A stretch of DNA of 18,902 nucleotides from an uncultured Collinsella sp. (GCA_900765115.1 CAAFQK010000087.1:1-18902); one strand, 5' to 3'. Positions 6,846-15,177 are shown, counted from the first letter of the stretch. Notes: a model not told the origin generated them from the sequence alone. Program-made: numbers and translations.

Positions 6846-6917
6846 AGGCGAGTGGTTAGTTTGTGGGCCTCAACGGCGGGCGCTGTAGCTCGCGGGGGCC
6901 TTACGAAAGGAGACACA

Positions 6918-7943
6918 ATGGCAGTAAAGGTTGCTATTAACGGCTTCGGTCGCATCGGTCGTCTGGCTTTCCGTCAGATGTTCGGTCATGAGGGCTCCGA
7001 GATCGTCGCTATCAACGACCTCACCTCTCCCGATATGCTCGCTTACCTGCTGAAGTACGACTCCACGCAGGGCAACTACGCTCGCGATCACGAGGTCGTT
7101 GCTGGCGAGGATTCCATCACCGTTGACGGCAAGGAGATCAAGATCTACAAGGAGGCCGACGCCAACAACCTGCCTTGGGGCGACCTCGACGTCGACGTCG
7201 TTCTCGAGTGCACCGGCTTCTACACCAGCAAGGCTAAGGCTCAGGCCCACATCAACGCTGGCGCCAAGAAGGTCGTCATCTCCGCTCCGGCCGGCAGCGA
7301 TCTGCCCACCATCGTGTACAACGTCAACCATGAGACGCTGACCGCTGAGGACAACATCATCTCCGCTGCTTCCTGCACCACCAACTGCCTCGCCCCGATG
7401 GCCAAGGGTCTGAACGACTTCGCTCCCATCGTGTCCGGCATCATGACCACCATTCACGCCTGGACCGGCGACCAGATGCCGCTCGACGGCCCGCAGCGCA
7501 AGGGCAACAAGCGTCGTAGCCGCGCCTGCGCCGTCAACATCGTCCCCAACACCACCGGTGCTGCCAAGGCCATCGGCCTGGTTCTCCCCGAGCTCAACGG
7601 TAAGCTCATCGGTGCCGCCCAGCGCGTCCCGACGCCGACCGGCTCTATCACCAACCTCTACGCTGTCGTTGACAAGAAGGTCACCGTCGACGAGGTTAAC
7701 GCCGCTATGAAGGCCTACGCTGCCACCATCTCCGAGACCTTCGGTTACAACGAGGACGACATCGTCTCCACCGACATCATCGGCGAGACCCACGGCTCCA
7801 TCTTCGACGCCACTCAGACCATGTGCTCTGACCTCGGCAACGGCCAGACCCTCGTTCAGGTCACCTCTTGGTACGACAACGAGAACTCTTACACCTCTCA
7901 GATGGTCCGCACCATCAAGTACTTCGAGAAGTTCGTTGCTTAA
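6918..7943 (+). CDS. gap: Glyceraldehyde-3-phosphate dehydrogenase
   Basis: A 341-residue type I GAPDH that oxidises glyceraldehyde-3-P to 1,3-bisphosphoglycerate in glycolysis. The NAD-binding fold begins INGFGRIGR, and the Asp in INDL suggests NAD preference. The nucleophile is Cys153 in ASCTTN and the base is His180 in TIHAWTGD. The C-terminus carries the typical WYDNENSY. ATG 6918 follows aaaggag by 5 nt; longer readings into the leader are not supported. It is first in the gap-pgk-tpiA-gpmI run, with its own promoter region and its own terminator, so it may be made in excess of the downstream enzymes. Confidence 0.98.
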   Translation: MAVKVAINGFGRIGRLAFRQMFGHEGSEIVAINDLTSPDMLAYLLKYDSTQGNYARDHEVVAGEDSITVDGKEIKIYKEADANNLPWGDLDVDVVLECTGFYTSKAKAQAHINAGAKKVVISAPAGSDLPTIVYNVNHETLTAEDNIISAASCTTNCLAPMAKGLNDFAPIVSGIMTTIHAWTGDQMPLDGPQRKGNKRRSRACAVNIVPNTTGAAKAIGLVLPELNGKLIGAAQRVPTPTGSITNLYAVVDKKVTVDEVNAAMKAYAATISETFGYNEDDIVSTDIIGETHGSIFDATQTMCSDLGNGQTLVQVTSWYDNENSYTSQMVRTIKYFEKFVA

Positions 7944-7980
7944 TTTAGCTTTTAGCGAATAGCTCGTTGAGCGTCTAAAG

Positions 7981-8027
7981 AAGGGCGCGGCCTTATAGGG
8001 CTTACACCCTAGGGTCGCGCCCTTTTT
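7981..8027 (+). terminator. Intrinsic terminator after gap
   Basis: Arms 7981-7994 and 8011-8024 form a stem of about 14 bp including two G-T wobbles, with a small inner AGGG/CCCT stem, ending in TTTTT (8023-8027). No clear promoter follows before pgk, so partial read-through probably supplies pgk-tpiA-gpmI. Confidence 0.88.
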
Positions 8028-8037
8028 ATAGGAAATC

Positions 8038-8060
8038 GTCTGCCGTAATGGGAGGCAGAC
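8038..8060 (+). promoter_or_regulatory. Leader hairpin upstream of pgk
   Basis: GTCTGCC (8038-8044) and GGCAGAC (8054-8060) pair perfectly around a 9-nt loop, between the gap terminator and the pgk ribosome binding site. There is no T tract, so it is not a terminator. A 5' stabiliser or processing site for the pgk message is plausible. Confidence 0.4.
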
Positions 8061-8083
8061 ACGTACGAAAGGTAGAAGCAAAC

Positions 8084-9274
8084 ATGGCCTTTACCAAGAA
8101 GACCGTCCGCGACATCGATGTCGACGGCAAGCGCGTTCTCGTCCGCGTTGACTTCAACGTGCCTATCAAGGATGGCGTCGTTGGGGACACCACCCGTATC
8201 AAGGCTGCCCTGCCCACCATCAACTATCTCGTTGAGCACAACGCTCGCGTCATCCTCATGAGCCACCTCGGCCGTCCCGAGGGCACCGGCTTCCAGCCCG
8301 AGCTGTCCCTCGAGCCCGTCGCCAAGAAGCTCGCTGAGCTCTCTGGTCTCGACGTTGCCTTTGTCGCCGACACCTACGGCAAGAAGGCTGCCGAGGCTGT
8401 CGCCGCCGTCGAGCCGGGTAAGGTCCTCGTTCTCGAGAACGTCCGTTTTGACAAGCGTGAGAAGAAGAACGACCCCGAGATCGCCAAGAAGCTCGCTTCC
8501 TATGGCGACGTCTTCGTTCTCGATGCCTTCGGTACCGCTCACCGCGCCCAGGGTTCCGTCGTGGGCCCCGCCGCTTACCTGCCTGCCGTCGCTGGCTTCC
8601 TGCTCGAGAAGGAGGTCGACACGCTGACCGGCATCTTCGCCGAGCCCGAGCGTCCCTTCGTCGCCATCGTCGGCGGTTCCAAGGTTTCCTCCAAGATCGG
8701 CGTTCTCGATCACCTCATCGACTCCGCTGACACCCTGATCATCGGTGGCGGCATGGCCTACACCTTCTTCCTGGCTCAGGGCCTGACCGTCGGTCAGTCC
8801 CTCAAGGAAGAGGACTGGGTCGAGCGCGCCGGCGAGATGCTCAAGAAGGCCGAGGAGAAGGGCGTCAAGATCCTGCTCCCCATCGACAACCGCGTTGCCG
8901 ATCACTTTGGCGAGGACGCTGTCCCCGAGGTTGTCGCTTCCGACGCTATCCCCGACGATCGTGAGGGTATGGACATCGGCCCCAAGACCGAGGAGCTTTA
9001 CGCCGAGGCCGTCAAGGGCGCCAAGACCGTGTTCTGGAACGGCCCCATGGGCGTCTTCGAGTTCGACAACTTCGCTCACGGCACCCAGGCTATTGCCGAG
9101 GCTGTCGCCGAGGCCGACTGCACCTCGATCATCGGCGGTGGCGACTCTGTCGCAGCTGTCAACAAGTTCAACCTGGCCGACAAGATGAGCTGGATCTCCA
9201 CCGGTGGTGGCGCTTCCATGGAGCTCGTCGAGGGTAAGGCCCTGCCCGGAGTGGAGGCGCTTCTCGATGCCTAA
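8084..9274 (+). CDS. pgk: Phosphoglycerate kinase
   Basis: A 396-residue phosphoglycerate kinase making ATP and 3-phosphoglycerate from 1,3-bisphosphoglycerate. Family blocks include RVDFNVP, HLGRPEG, ENVRF, VGGSKVSSKI, WNGPMGVFE and the C-terminal nucleotide loop GGGDSVAAV with STGGGASMELVEGK. The length is normal for a monomeric bacterial enzyme. ATG 8084 follows gaaagg at 11 nt; the earlier in-frame ATG at 8048 lies inside the leader hairpin and lacks a ribosome binding site. The 3' end overlaps tpiA by 8 nt, indicating coupled translation. Confidence 0.98.
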   Translation: MAFTKKTVRDIDVDGKRVLVRVDFNVPIKDGVVGDTTRIKAALPTINYLVEHNARVILMSHLGRPEGTGFQPELSLEPVAKKLAELSGLDVAFVADTYGKKAAEAVAAVEPGKVLVLENVRFDKREKKNDPEIAKKLASYGDVFVLDAFGTAHRAQGSVVGPAAYLPAVAGFLLEKEVDTLTGIFAEPERPFVAIVGGSKVSSKIGVLDHLIDSADTLIIGGGMAYTFFLAQGLTVGQSLKEEDWVERAGEMLKKAEEKGVKILLPIDNRVADHFGEDAVPEVVASDAIPDDREGMDIGPKTEELYAEAVKGAKTVFWNGPMGVFEFDNFAHGTQAIAEAVAEADCTSIIGGGDSVAAVNKFNLADKMSWISTGGGASMELVEGKALPGVEALLDA

Positions 9275-10034
9275 TCGCACCCTTCTTATCGCTGGCAACT
9301 GGAAGATGAACAACGACGTCGCCGAGGCCGCCAAGCTCGCCGACGAGCTGGCTCAGGCTCTGCCCGAGGTTCCGGCTGGCGTCGAGGTGCTCGTCTGCCC
9401 TCCGACCATCGACATCACCACGGTTCATGACCGCATTCAGGCTGCCCCCATCGCCCTCGGTGCACAGAACGTGTACTGGGAGGCCAAGGGTGCCTTCACC
9501 GGTGAGTCCTCTTGCGACATGCTCAAGTCCGCTGGCTGCACCTACTGCATCATCGGTCACTCTGAGCGTCGCGACTACTTCCACGAGACCGACGAGGATC
9601 AGAACATGAAGGCCAAGGCCCTCGTTGCCGCAGGTCTTGTTCCCGTCTTCTGCTGCGGCGAGTCCCTTGAGGTCCGCGAGGCTGGCACCTATGTCGAGCA
9701 CGTCGTGAACCAGGTCAAGGCTGGCCTTGCTGGTCTTGAGATCACCTGCCCCAAGCAGGTCGTCGTGGCCTACGAGCCCATCTGGGCCATCGGCACCGGC
9801 AAGACCGCTACCGCCGAGGACGCTCAGGAGGTCTGCGGCGCTATCCGTGAGACCCTCAAGGAGATGTTCGGCGAGGAGCTTGCTAACGGCATTCGCGTTC
9901 TCTATGGTGGCTCTGCCAAGCCCGGTAACATCGCCGAGCTCGTCGCCAAGCCCGACGTTGACGGCGCCCTCGTGGGCGGCGCTTCGCTCAAGGCTGCCGA
10001 CTTCGCCTCTATGGTCGTCAAGGCAGGCGAGTAG
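9267..10034 (+). CDS. tpiA: Triosephosphate isomerase
   Basis: A 255-residue TIM barrel interconverting dihydroxyacetone phosphate and glyceraldehyde-3-P. The active-site residues are Lys13 (NWKMN), His98 (GHSERR) and Glu170 (AYEPIWAIGTG), with the phosphate-binding YGGSAKPGN near the C-terminus. The start at ATG 9267 overlaps the pgk stop region by 8 nt; a purine-rich ggagtggagg lies just upstream. The reading extended back to 9204 is simply the other frame of pgk. gpmI follows after 5 nt. Confidence 0.98.
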   Translation: MPNRTLLIAGNWKMNNDVAEAAKLADELAQALPEVPAGVEVLVCPPTIDITTVHDRIQAAPIALGAQNVYWEAKGAFTGESSCDMLKSAGCTYCIIGHSERRDYFHETDEDQNMKAKALVAAGLVPVFCCGESLEVREAGTYVEHVVNQVKAGLAGLEITCPKQVVVAYEPIWAIGTGKTATAEDAQEVCGAIRETLKEMFGEELANGIRVLYGGSAKPGNIAELVAKPDVDGALVGGASLKAADFASMVVKAGE

Positions 10035-10039
10035 GACAT

Positions 10040-11593
10040 ATGGCACAACGTCATCTTCCTGCACTCCTGATCATCATGGACGGCTGCGGCCTGGCTCCGT
10101 CCGATGGCGAGAACGCCGTCGCCGCTGCCAAGACGCCCTTCCTTGATAGCCTGTATGAGAAGTACCCCCACACCACGCTCGGCGCTTCGGGCGAGGACGT
10201 GGGTCTTCCCGATGGCCAGATGGGCAACTCCGAGGTGGGTCACCTCAACATCGGTGCCGGCCGCATCGTGTTCCAGGAGCTTTCGCGCATCAACAACGCC
10301 ATCAAGGACGGCTCCATCGCCAAGAACGAGGTCTTCGTCAAGGCTATGGACGACGTCAAGGCTGACGCCAAGACTCTTCACCTCATGGGCCTTATGAGCC
10401 CTGGCGGTGTTCATTCTCACATGAACCACGTCGAGGCTCTGGTCAAGATGGCTGCCGAGCACGGTGTCAAGACCGTTCGCGTCCACGCCTTCATGGATGG
10501 CCGCGACGTTGACCCGCAGTCCGGCGCTGGCTACATGAGTGAGTTCTGCGCCTTCCTGGCTAAGATCTCCGAGGAGACCGGTTGCGACGCTCGCGTTGCC
10601 ACCGTCTCGGGCCGTTATTGGGCCATGGACCGCGACAACCGTTGGGAGCGCATCCAGCGTGCCTACGACGTCATGGTCAACGCGTCCGATGCCGATGTCG
10701 ACCCTGTTGCCGGTATCAAGGCCTACTACGAGAAGGATCCGCGCGGCGACGAGTTCGTCGAGCCCTTCGCTGCCCACAACGAGGGCATCCACGAGGGCGA
10801 CGCGGCCATCTTCTTCAACTTCCGTCCCGACCGCGCTCGTCAGATGACCCGCGTGTTCACGGACAAGGAGTTCGACGGCTTTGAGCGCGAGCAGATCAAG
10901 CTTTCGCACTTTGTGACGATGACCGAGTACGATCCGACGTTTGACGTCGAGGTCGCCTTCCCCAAGACGTTCCCCGAGAACGTCCTGGCCGACGTTATCG
11001 CCGCCAACGGCCTGAAGCAGCTGCACACCGCCGAGACCGAGAAGTACGCCCACGTGACGTTCTTCCTCAACGGCGGCATCGAGGAGCCCAAGGAGGGCGA
11101 GGAGCGCGTGCTCGTCGCTTCCCCCAAGGTCGCTACCTACGATCTGCAGCCCGAGATGAGCGCTCCCGAGGTTACCGAGAAGCTTGTCGCCGCCATCAAC
11201 GAGGATCGCGCTGATTTCTACATCGTGAACTTCGCGAACTGCGACATGGTTGGTCACACCGGTGTCTTCGACGCCGCCGTTAAGGCCGTCGAGGCCGTTG
11301 ACGATGCCCTGTCTAAGGTTGTCCCGGCGATTCTCGCCAAGGGCGGCTTTGCGCTGATCACCGCCGACCACGGCAACGCCGATCACATGTTTGACGTTGC
11401 TTCCGACGGTTCCAAGCATCCGTTTACGGCTCACACCACCAACCGCGTTCCGTTCATCATCGTTGATGAGAAGGCCAAGCTCACCGGTATCGAGGACGGC
11501 CGTCTTTCCGATATCGCTCCGACCATGCTCACCATGGCTGGTATTGAGCCTTCCGCCGAGATGACGGGCCGCGTGCTCGCCACCGAGGCCTAA
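10040..11593 (+). CDS. gpmI: 2,3-bisphosphoglycerate-independent phosphoglycerate mutase
   Basis: A 517-residue cofactor-independent mutase of the alkaline phosphatase superfamily, converting 3- to 2-phosphoglycerate with two Mn ions. The phosphorylated Ser64 sits in GQMGNSEVGH. Metal and substrate blocks are IIMDGCG at the start, MDGRDVDP, NFRPDRARQMTR, NCDMVGHTG and ADHGNADHM near the C-terminus. The length is typical. It starts 5 nt after tpiA and is the last glycolytic gene here; enolase is not in the window. A strong terminator follows. Confidence 0.98.
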   Translation: MAQRHLPALLIIMDGCGLAPSDGENAVAAAKTPFLDSLYEKYPHTTLGASGEDVGLPDGQMGNSEVGHLNIGAGRIVFQELSRINNAIKDGSIAKNEVFVKAMDDVKADAKTLHLMGLMSPGGVHSHMNHVEALVKMAAEHGVKTVRVHAFMDGRDVDPQSGAGYMSEFCAFLAKISEETGCDARVATVSGRYWAMDRDNRWERIQRAYDVMVNASDADVDPVAGIKAYYEKDPRGDEFVEPFAAHNEGIHEGDAAIFFNFRPDRARQMTRVFTDKEFDGFEREQIKLSHFVTMTEYDPTFDVEVAFPKTFPENVLADVIAANGLKQLHTAETEKYAHVTFFLNGGIEEPKEGEERVLVASPKVATYDLQPEMSAPEVTEKLVAAINEDRADFYIVNFANCDMVGHTGVFDAAVKAVEAVDDALSKVVPAILAKGGFALITADHGNADHMFDVASDGSKHPFTAHTTNRVPFIIVDEKAKLTGIEDGRLSDIAPTMLTMAGIEPSAEMTGRVLATEA

Positions 11594-11618
11594 TAGAAAA
11601 CAAATATCGTTTTCTAGT

Positions 11619-11653
11619 AAGGGGGTTGTCCACAACCGGACAACCCCCTTTTT
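11619..11653 (+). terminator. Strong intrinsic terminator after gpmI
   Basis: Arms 11619-11631 and 11638-11650 pair perfectly over 13 bp around a 6-nt loop and end in TTTTT (11649-11653). A weaker 6-bp hairpin (GAAAAC/GTTTTC, 11596-11614) precedes it. Confidence 0.92.
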
Positions 11654-11709
11654 GGTATTTCTGCCATTTCCACCCCGTCCTTGAGTGGCAGGTAGGGGAG
11701 AGCGGGGGA

Positions 11710-11736
11710 TTGTGGTACAGTACTGGAGTTTAAACT
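11710..11736 (+). promoter_or_regulatory. Possible secG promoter
   Basis: TTGTGG (11710-11715) and TAAACT (11731-11736) are spaced 15 bp, which is short. The -10 lies in a 10-bp palindrome AGTTTAAACT (11727-11736). A separate promoter is expected because a strong terminator lies upstream. Confidence 0.35.
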
Positions 11737-11757
11737 GTTCTATTAAGGAGCTTATCT

Positions 11758-12012
11758 ATGGGTCCGTTCCAGATTCTTCTGTTTGTCGTTTGGGCTGTCT
11801 CTGCCGTGGCGCTGACGATTCTCGTCCTGATGCATTCCGGTAAGGGCACCGGCGTTTCGGATATGATCGCTAGCTCGCTGTATAACTCCAGCTCTGCCAC
11901 GGGCGTCATGGAGCAGAACCTCGACCGCCTGACCGTCATCATGGCTGTCGTGTTTGCCGTGTGCGTCGTGCTGTGCATGTTCTTCTTCCCGCAGGGCATC
12001 GTCGGCTACTAA
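11758..12012 (+). CDS. secG: Preprotein translocase subunit SecG
   Basis: An 84-residue SecG, the small accessory subunit of the SecYEG channel. Two hydrophobic helices, about residues 4-24 and 57-77, are separated by a polar loop. The loop carries the family pattern HSGKGTGVSD followed by a Ser-rich stretch and MEQNLDRLT. The length and two-helix topology match the family, and the position after a gap-pgk-tpi block is a known actinobacterial arrangement. aaggag 7 nt before the ATG supports the start. It appears to be monocistronic, between two terminators. Confidence 0.93.
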   Translation: MGPFQILLFVVWAVSAVALTILVLMHSGKGTGVSDMIASSLYNSSSATGVMEQNLDRLTVIMAVVFAVCVVLCMFFFPQGIVGY

Positions 12013-12033
12013 GCACGAGCCGCATAAATATTC

Positions 12034-12065
12034 AAAAAGGGTCCCGTAAGTGCGGGACCCTTTTT
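12034..12065. terminator. Intrinsic terminator after secG
   Basis: Arms 12034-12046 and 12053-12065 pair perfectly over 13 bp, with the A run on one side and the T run on the other part of the stem, and a 6-nt loop. The symmetric A and T tracts would allow function in both directions, though no opposing gene is present. Confidence 0.92.
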
Positions 12066-12159
12066 GTTTACATATTTGTAACAGAGTCAAAATATCCCCA
12101 CATACTTCGCCCAACTAAAGAAATTCTCGACCGTTAACCGGAATTAGCCCCAAATTGTG

Positions 12160-12167
12160 TATAAAAT
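12160..12167 (+). promoter_or_regulatory. Possible oppA promoter -10
   Basis: TATAAAAT is the best -10 in the 294-nt gap between secG and oppA. A TG lies three bases upstream, near the extended -10 position. No good -35 is seen at 17 bp. The implied leader is about 130 nt. Confidence 0.45.
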
Positions 12168-12179
12168 GCGCTACAGTAT

Positions 12180-12203
12180 TGCAAAACGTTGGTCCGTTGT
12201 GCA
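12180..12203. promoter_or_regulatory. Inverted repeat in oppA leader, candidate operator
   Basis: TGCAAAACG (12180-12188) and CGTTGTGCA (12195-12203) are inverted copies with one mismatch, separated by 6 bp. It lies just downstream of the proposed transcription start, a position suited to a repressor. The regulator is unknown. Confidence 0.45.
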
Positions 12204-12306
12204 TAACCAGCCATAGCAGCGGGCGGCGTTTTGATGGTTCGGATCGGATTGTTTCGACATGTGTCCGACTGAACATTTCTTTGTCCTATCTCATAAGGAG
12301 GATGGC

Positions 12307-13983
12307 ATGGCTGATTCTATGTTCCACCAGCCCGTTATGGGTCGTCGCGCCTTTGTTGGCGGCACCCTTGCTGCGAGCTCCATGGCTTTTCTTGCCGCAT
12401 GTGGCAAGAAGGGTGGCGACGCTTCCGGTTCTGAGTCCGGTTCGACGCTGAACTTCTACATCAACAACCCGGTCTGCATCGACCCCTACAATGTCCAGGA
12501 GGACCAGGGCACTCAGGTCGAGTACCAGCTCTTTGACGCTCTGACCTCTTACGACGCCGAGAAGGGCGAGATCGTTCCGCTGGCTTGCGAGTCCTTTGAG
12601 TCCAACGACGACGCCACCGAGTTTACCTTCAAGATCAAGAAGGCCAAGTTCCACAACGGTGACGACGTTACCTCCAAGTCCTTCAAGCTCGGTTGGGAGC
12701 GTCTGGTCAACACCAAGTCGGCCATCGCTACCGAGTACGGTCCTTCCGAGGTCTCCTATCACCTTTCCATGGTCGAGGGTTATGACGACCTGCTTGCCGG
12801 TAACGCTACCGAGCTCAGCGGTGTTACGTGCCCCGACGATGAGACCCTCGTCGTCAAGCTGTCTTCCGCTTACGCTGACTTCCCCTTCGTCGCCTCTCAT
12901 CCGGCTCTGGCCCCGGTTCCCGAGTGCGCCGAGTCCGATGTCAAGAGCTTCTATCTTGCCCCGGTCGGTAACGGCCCGTTCATGATGGACGGCAAGTGGG
13001 AGGATGGCCAGGAGATCAACGTCAAGAAGTTCGACGATTACTATGGCGACAAGGCCAAGATCGATGGCATCCACTTCCAGGTCATCAAGGACATGGAGAC
13101 CGCTTACAAGGAGTTCCAGGCCGGTAACCTCGATGTCTGCGACGTTCCCGTCGCTCAGATCGATGCCGCCAAGAAGGATCGCGGCGTGTCCAAGGACGGC
13201 TACACCATGGGTGACGGCGAGCGCATGCTGCTCGGCGCCGAGCCTTCCACGTACTATCTGACCTGCAACACCACGGCCGAGCCGTTCAACAACGCCGACC
13301 TGCGTAGGGGCATCTCCCTGGCCATTAACCGTGAGGCCATCTGCAAGACCATCTTCAAGGGTACCCGTACCCCTGCCGACGGCATTGTTCCTCCGGGCAT
13401 CGATGGCTACAAGGAGGGCGCATGGGAGTTCTGCGCCTACGATGTCGACAAGGCTAACGAGTACCTCGACAAGGTTGCTCCCGCTGGCGCTAACGGGGAT
13501 CGTGGCATTAGCGTGACCCTGTCCTACAACCAGGACGGCGGTCACAAGGAGATCATGGAGTCCATCATCGGCGACCTCGCCAAGGTTGGCGTTACCGCTG
13601 TCTCCGATACCCCTGAGTGGTCTGCCCTGCTCGAGCAGTATCAGAACTTTAACTATCAGTTCGGTCGTCTGGGTTGGATTGCCGACTACCCGATCATGGA
13701 CAACTTCCTGTATCCGCTGTTCCACTCCGACTCCCTCGGTGGCGACAACCGCTCCGGTTACAACAACCCCGAGTTCGACGCCAAGGTCGACGAGGCTCGT
13801 ACTATTGTTGACGACGAGGAGCGCGTCGCTAAGATGCAGGAGGCCGATGCAATGGTCGCTGCCGACTGCCCGGTCATCCCGATTATGTTCTACACGCACA
13901 CCATCGCCGGCTCCGATCGCATCAAGCACCTCTATGTCGATCCGCAGAAGCACGCCGATCTGGGTACCGCTGAGCTCGCCTAA
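12307..13983 (+). CDS. oppA: Peptide ABC transporter substrate-binding lipoprotein
   Basis: A 558-residue family 5 solute-binding protein, the extracytoplasmic peptide receptor of the importer encoded downstream. Residues 1-31 are a signal peptide with adjacent arginines (Arg13, Arg14 in GRRAFVGG), a hydrophobic segment and a lipobox LAAC with Cys32 as lipid anchor. A Gly/Ser-rich linker follows. The mature part has the family features: an N-terminal domain with FDALTSYD and a segment near residues 350-370 (NADLRRGISLAINRE) typical of OppA/DppA. ATG 12307 follows aaggagg at 5 nt; the longer reading from 12259 would bury the signal peptide. Peptide specificity cannot be read from sequence. Confidence 0.93.
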   Translation: MADSMFHQPVMGRRAFVGGTLAASSMAFLAACGKKGGDASGSESGSTLNFYINNPVCIDPYNVQEDQGTQVEYQLFDALTSYDAEKGEIVPLACESFESNDDATEFTFKIKKAKFHNGDDVTSKSFKLGWERLVNTKSAIATEYGPSEVSYHLSMVEGYDDLLAGNATELSGVTCPDDETLVVKLSSAYADFPFVASHPALAPVPECAESDVKSFYLAPVGNGPFMMDGKWEDGQEINVKKFDDYYGDKAKIDGIHFQVIKDMETAYKEFQAGNLDVCDVPVAQIDAAKKDRGVSKDGYTMGDGERMLLGAEPSTYYLTCNTTAEPFNNADLRRGISLAINREAICKTIFKGTRTPADGIVPPGIDGYKEGAWEFCAYDVDKANEYLDKVAPAGANGDRGISVTLSYNQDGGHKEIMESIIGDLAKVGVTAVSDTPEWSALLEQYQNFNYQFGRLGWIADYPIMDNFLYPLFHSDSLGGDNRSGYNNPEFDAKVDEARTIVDDEERVAKMQEADAMVAADCPVIPIMFYTHTIAGSDRIKHLYVDPQKHADLGTAELA

Positions 13984-13994
13984 GAGTTTGCAGC

Positions 13995-14032
13995 TTCCGT
14001 GAGGGTCAAGTATTTACGTAGACCTCATGGGA
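13995..14032 (+). promoter_or_regulatory. Hairpin just after oppA
   Basis: Left strand 13995-14007 pairs with 14021-14032 over about 12 bp, with one bulged G and two G-T wobbles, around a 13-nt loop. No T tract follows. It could protect the 3' end of an oppA-only transcript. Confidence 0.4.
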
Positions 14033-14079
14033 AACATACAGTTCTCCCTAACCTGGGGTAAACTGGCTGATGGTAATTT

Positions 14080-14112
14080 TGGGATGCCGGTCTGGCGATC
14101 GGCATCCCATTT
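14080..14112 (+). terminator. Terminator-like hairpin between oppA and oppB
   Basis: Arms 14080-14089 and 14100-14109 pair perfectly over 10 bp around a 10-nt loop, followed by only ttta. It probably causes partial termination, which would keep oppA transcripts in excess of the membrane and ATPase genes. Confidence 0.6.
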
Positions 14113-14139
14113 AGGTTAATCCCTAGATAGGGGAGTGGT

Positions 14140-15177
14140 ATGGGTAAGTACATCGTTAAACGTGTGCTTCAGTTCATCCCGGTGTTTTTGGGCGTTACGC
14201 TGATTTTGTTCGCCCTCCAGAATATCGTGCCGGGAGACCCGATCAAGCTGATCGGTGGAGACAAGGCTCTGTCCCCCGAGGTGGAGCTTCAGCTTCGCGT
14301 TCGCTATCACCTGGTCCAGTCGGACGAGGACGGCAACGCGATCCTTGACGAGAACGGCGACCCCGTTCAAACGTCGCTCGTAGACCGTTACTTGTATTAC
14401 ATGAACGGCCTGCTTCATGGCGATCTGGGCAATTCGTATCAGCGCAAGCTACCGGTTACGGAAATCTTTGCCCAGAAGTATCCGTATACGGTCAAACTTG
14501 CCGCGTGCGCCATCGTGCTCGAGGCAATTATGGGTATCGGCGCGGGTATCATTTCGGCGGTAAAGCGTTATTCCTTCTGGGATATTTTGGTAACGCTCAC
14601 CACGTCGATCCTCGTTGCGGTCCCGGCCTTCTGGCTCGGTATGTTGCTGCAGCTGTTCTTTGGCGTCATCCTCAAGGACGCTACGGGCGGTGCAATCTCC
14701 ATGCCGATCTCGGGTGCCGGCGGTTCCAGCTCTCAGTATCAGGATTGGATGCACTATGTGCTTCCGACCATTACGCTGGCTTCGGTTTCAACCGCTTATG
14801 CCGCCCGCATTATGCGCTCGCAGCTGCTTGACGTCATGAACCAGGATTACATCCGTACGGCAAAGGCCAAGGGTCTCTCCAATCGCGCGATCATCGTCAA
14901 GCATGCGCTTAAGAATGCACTCATCCCCGTCGTTACCTATATTGGTGTCGACTTTGGTGGCATGCTTTCGGGCGCCATCCTGACCGAGACGGTCTTTAAC
15001 TGGCCCGGTATCGGCTATGAGGTCTATCGCGCCATTAGCATGCGTGACTGGCCCATCGTTATGGGCGGCGTTACGCTCATCGTTGTCGTCGTCATGGTGA
15101 TCAACCTGCTCGTCGACATTAGCTATGCATTCCTCGACCCGCGCATCCGCCTTGGCGGTCCGTCGGATAAGGCCTAA
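14140..15177 (+). CDS. oppB: Peptide ABC transporter permease OppB
   Basis: A 345-residue inner-membrane permease of the OppB/DppB type. A first membrane helix at about residues 9-29 is followed by a periplasmic insert, then five more hydrophobic segments between about 115 and 335. The cytoplasmic EAA loop that docks on the ATPases reads AKAKGLSNRAIIVKHALKNA, and ETVFNWPGIG near residue 285 is a family signature. aggggag before ATG 14140 supports the start. The insert after the first helix (GDPIKLIGGD onward) is typical of OppB. The next gene starts 14 nt after the stop. Confidence 0.96.
   Translation: MGKYIVKRVLQFIPVFLGVTLILFALQNIVPGDPIKLIGGDKALSPEVELQLRVRYHLVQSDEDGNAILDENGDPVQTSLVDRYLYYMNGLLHGDLGNSYQRKLPVTEIFAQKYPYTVKLAACAIVLEAIMGIGAGIISAVKRYSFWDILVTLTTSILVAVPAFWLGMLLQLFFGVILKDATGGAISMPISGAGGSSSQYQDWMHYVLPTITLASVSTAYAARIMRSQLLDVMNQDYIRTAKAKGLSNRAIIVKHALKNALIPVVTYIGVDFGGMLSGAILTETVFNWPGIGYEVYRAISMRDWPIVMGGVTLIVVVVMVINLLVDISYAFLDPRIRLGGPSDKA

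Noticed and set aside
9902..11635. Long minus-strand frame (577 codons) opposite gpmI
   Set aside because: It is the mirror of a well-supported gene in GC-rich sequence; the composition is a codon-bias artefact. The same applies to minus-strand frames opposite oppA (12286-13953), rapZ/whiA (4799-6313), gap, pgk and nanA.
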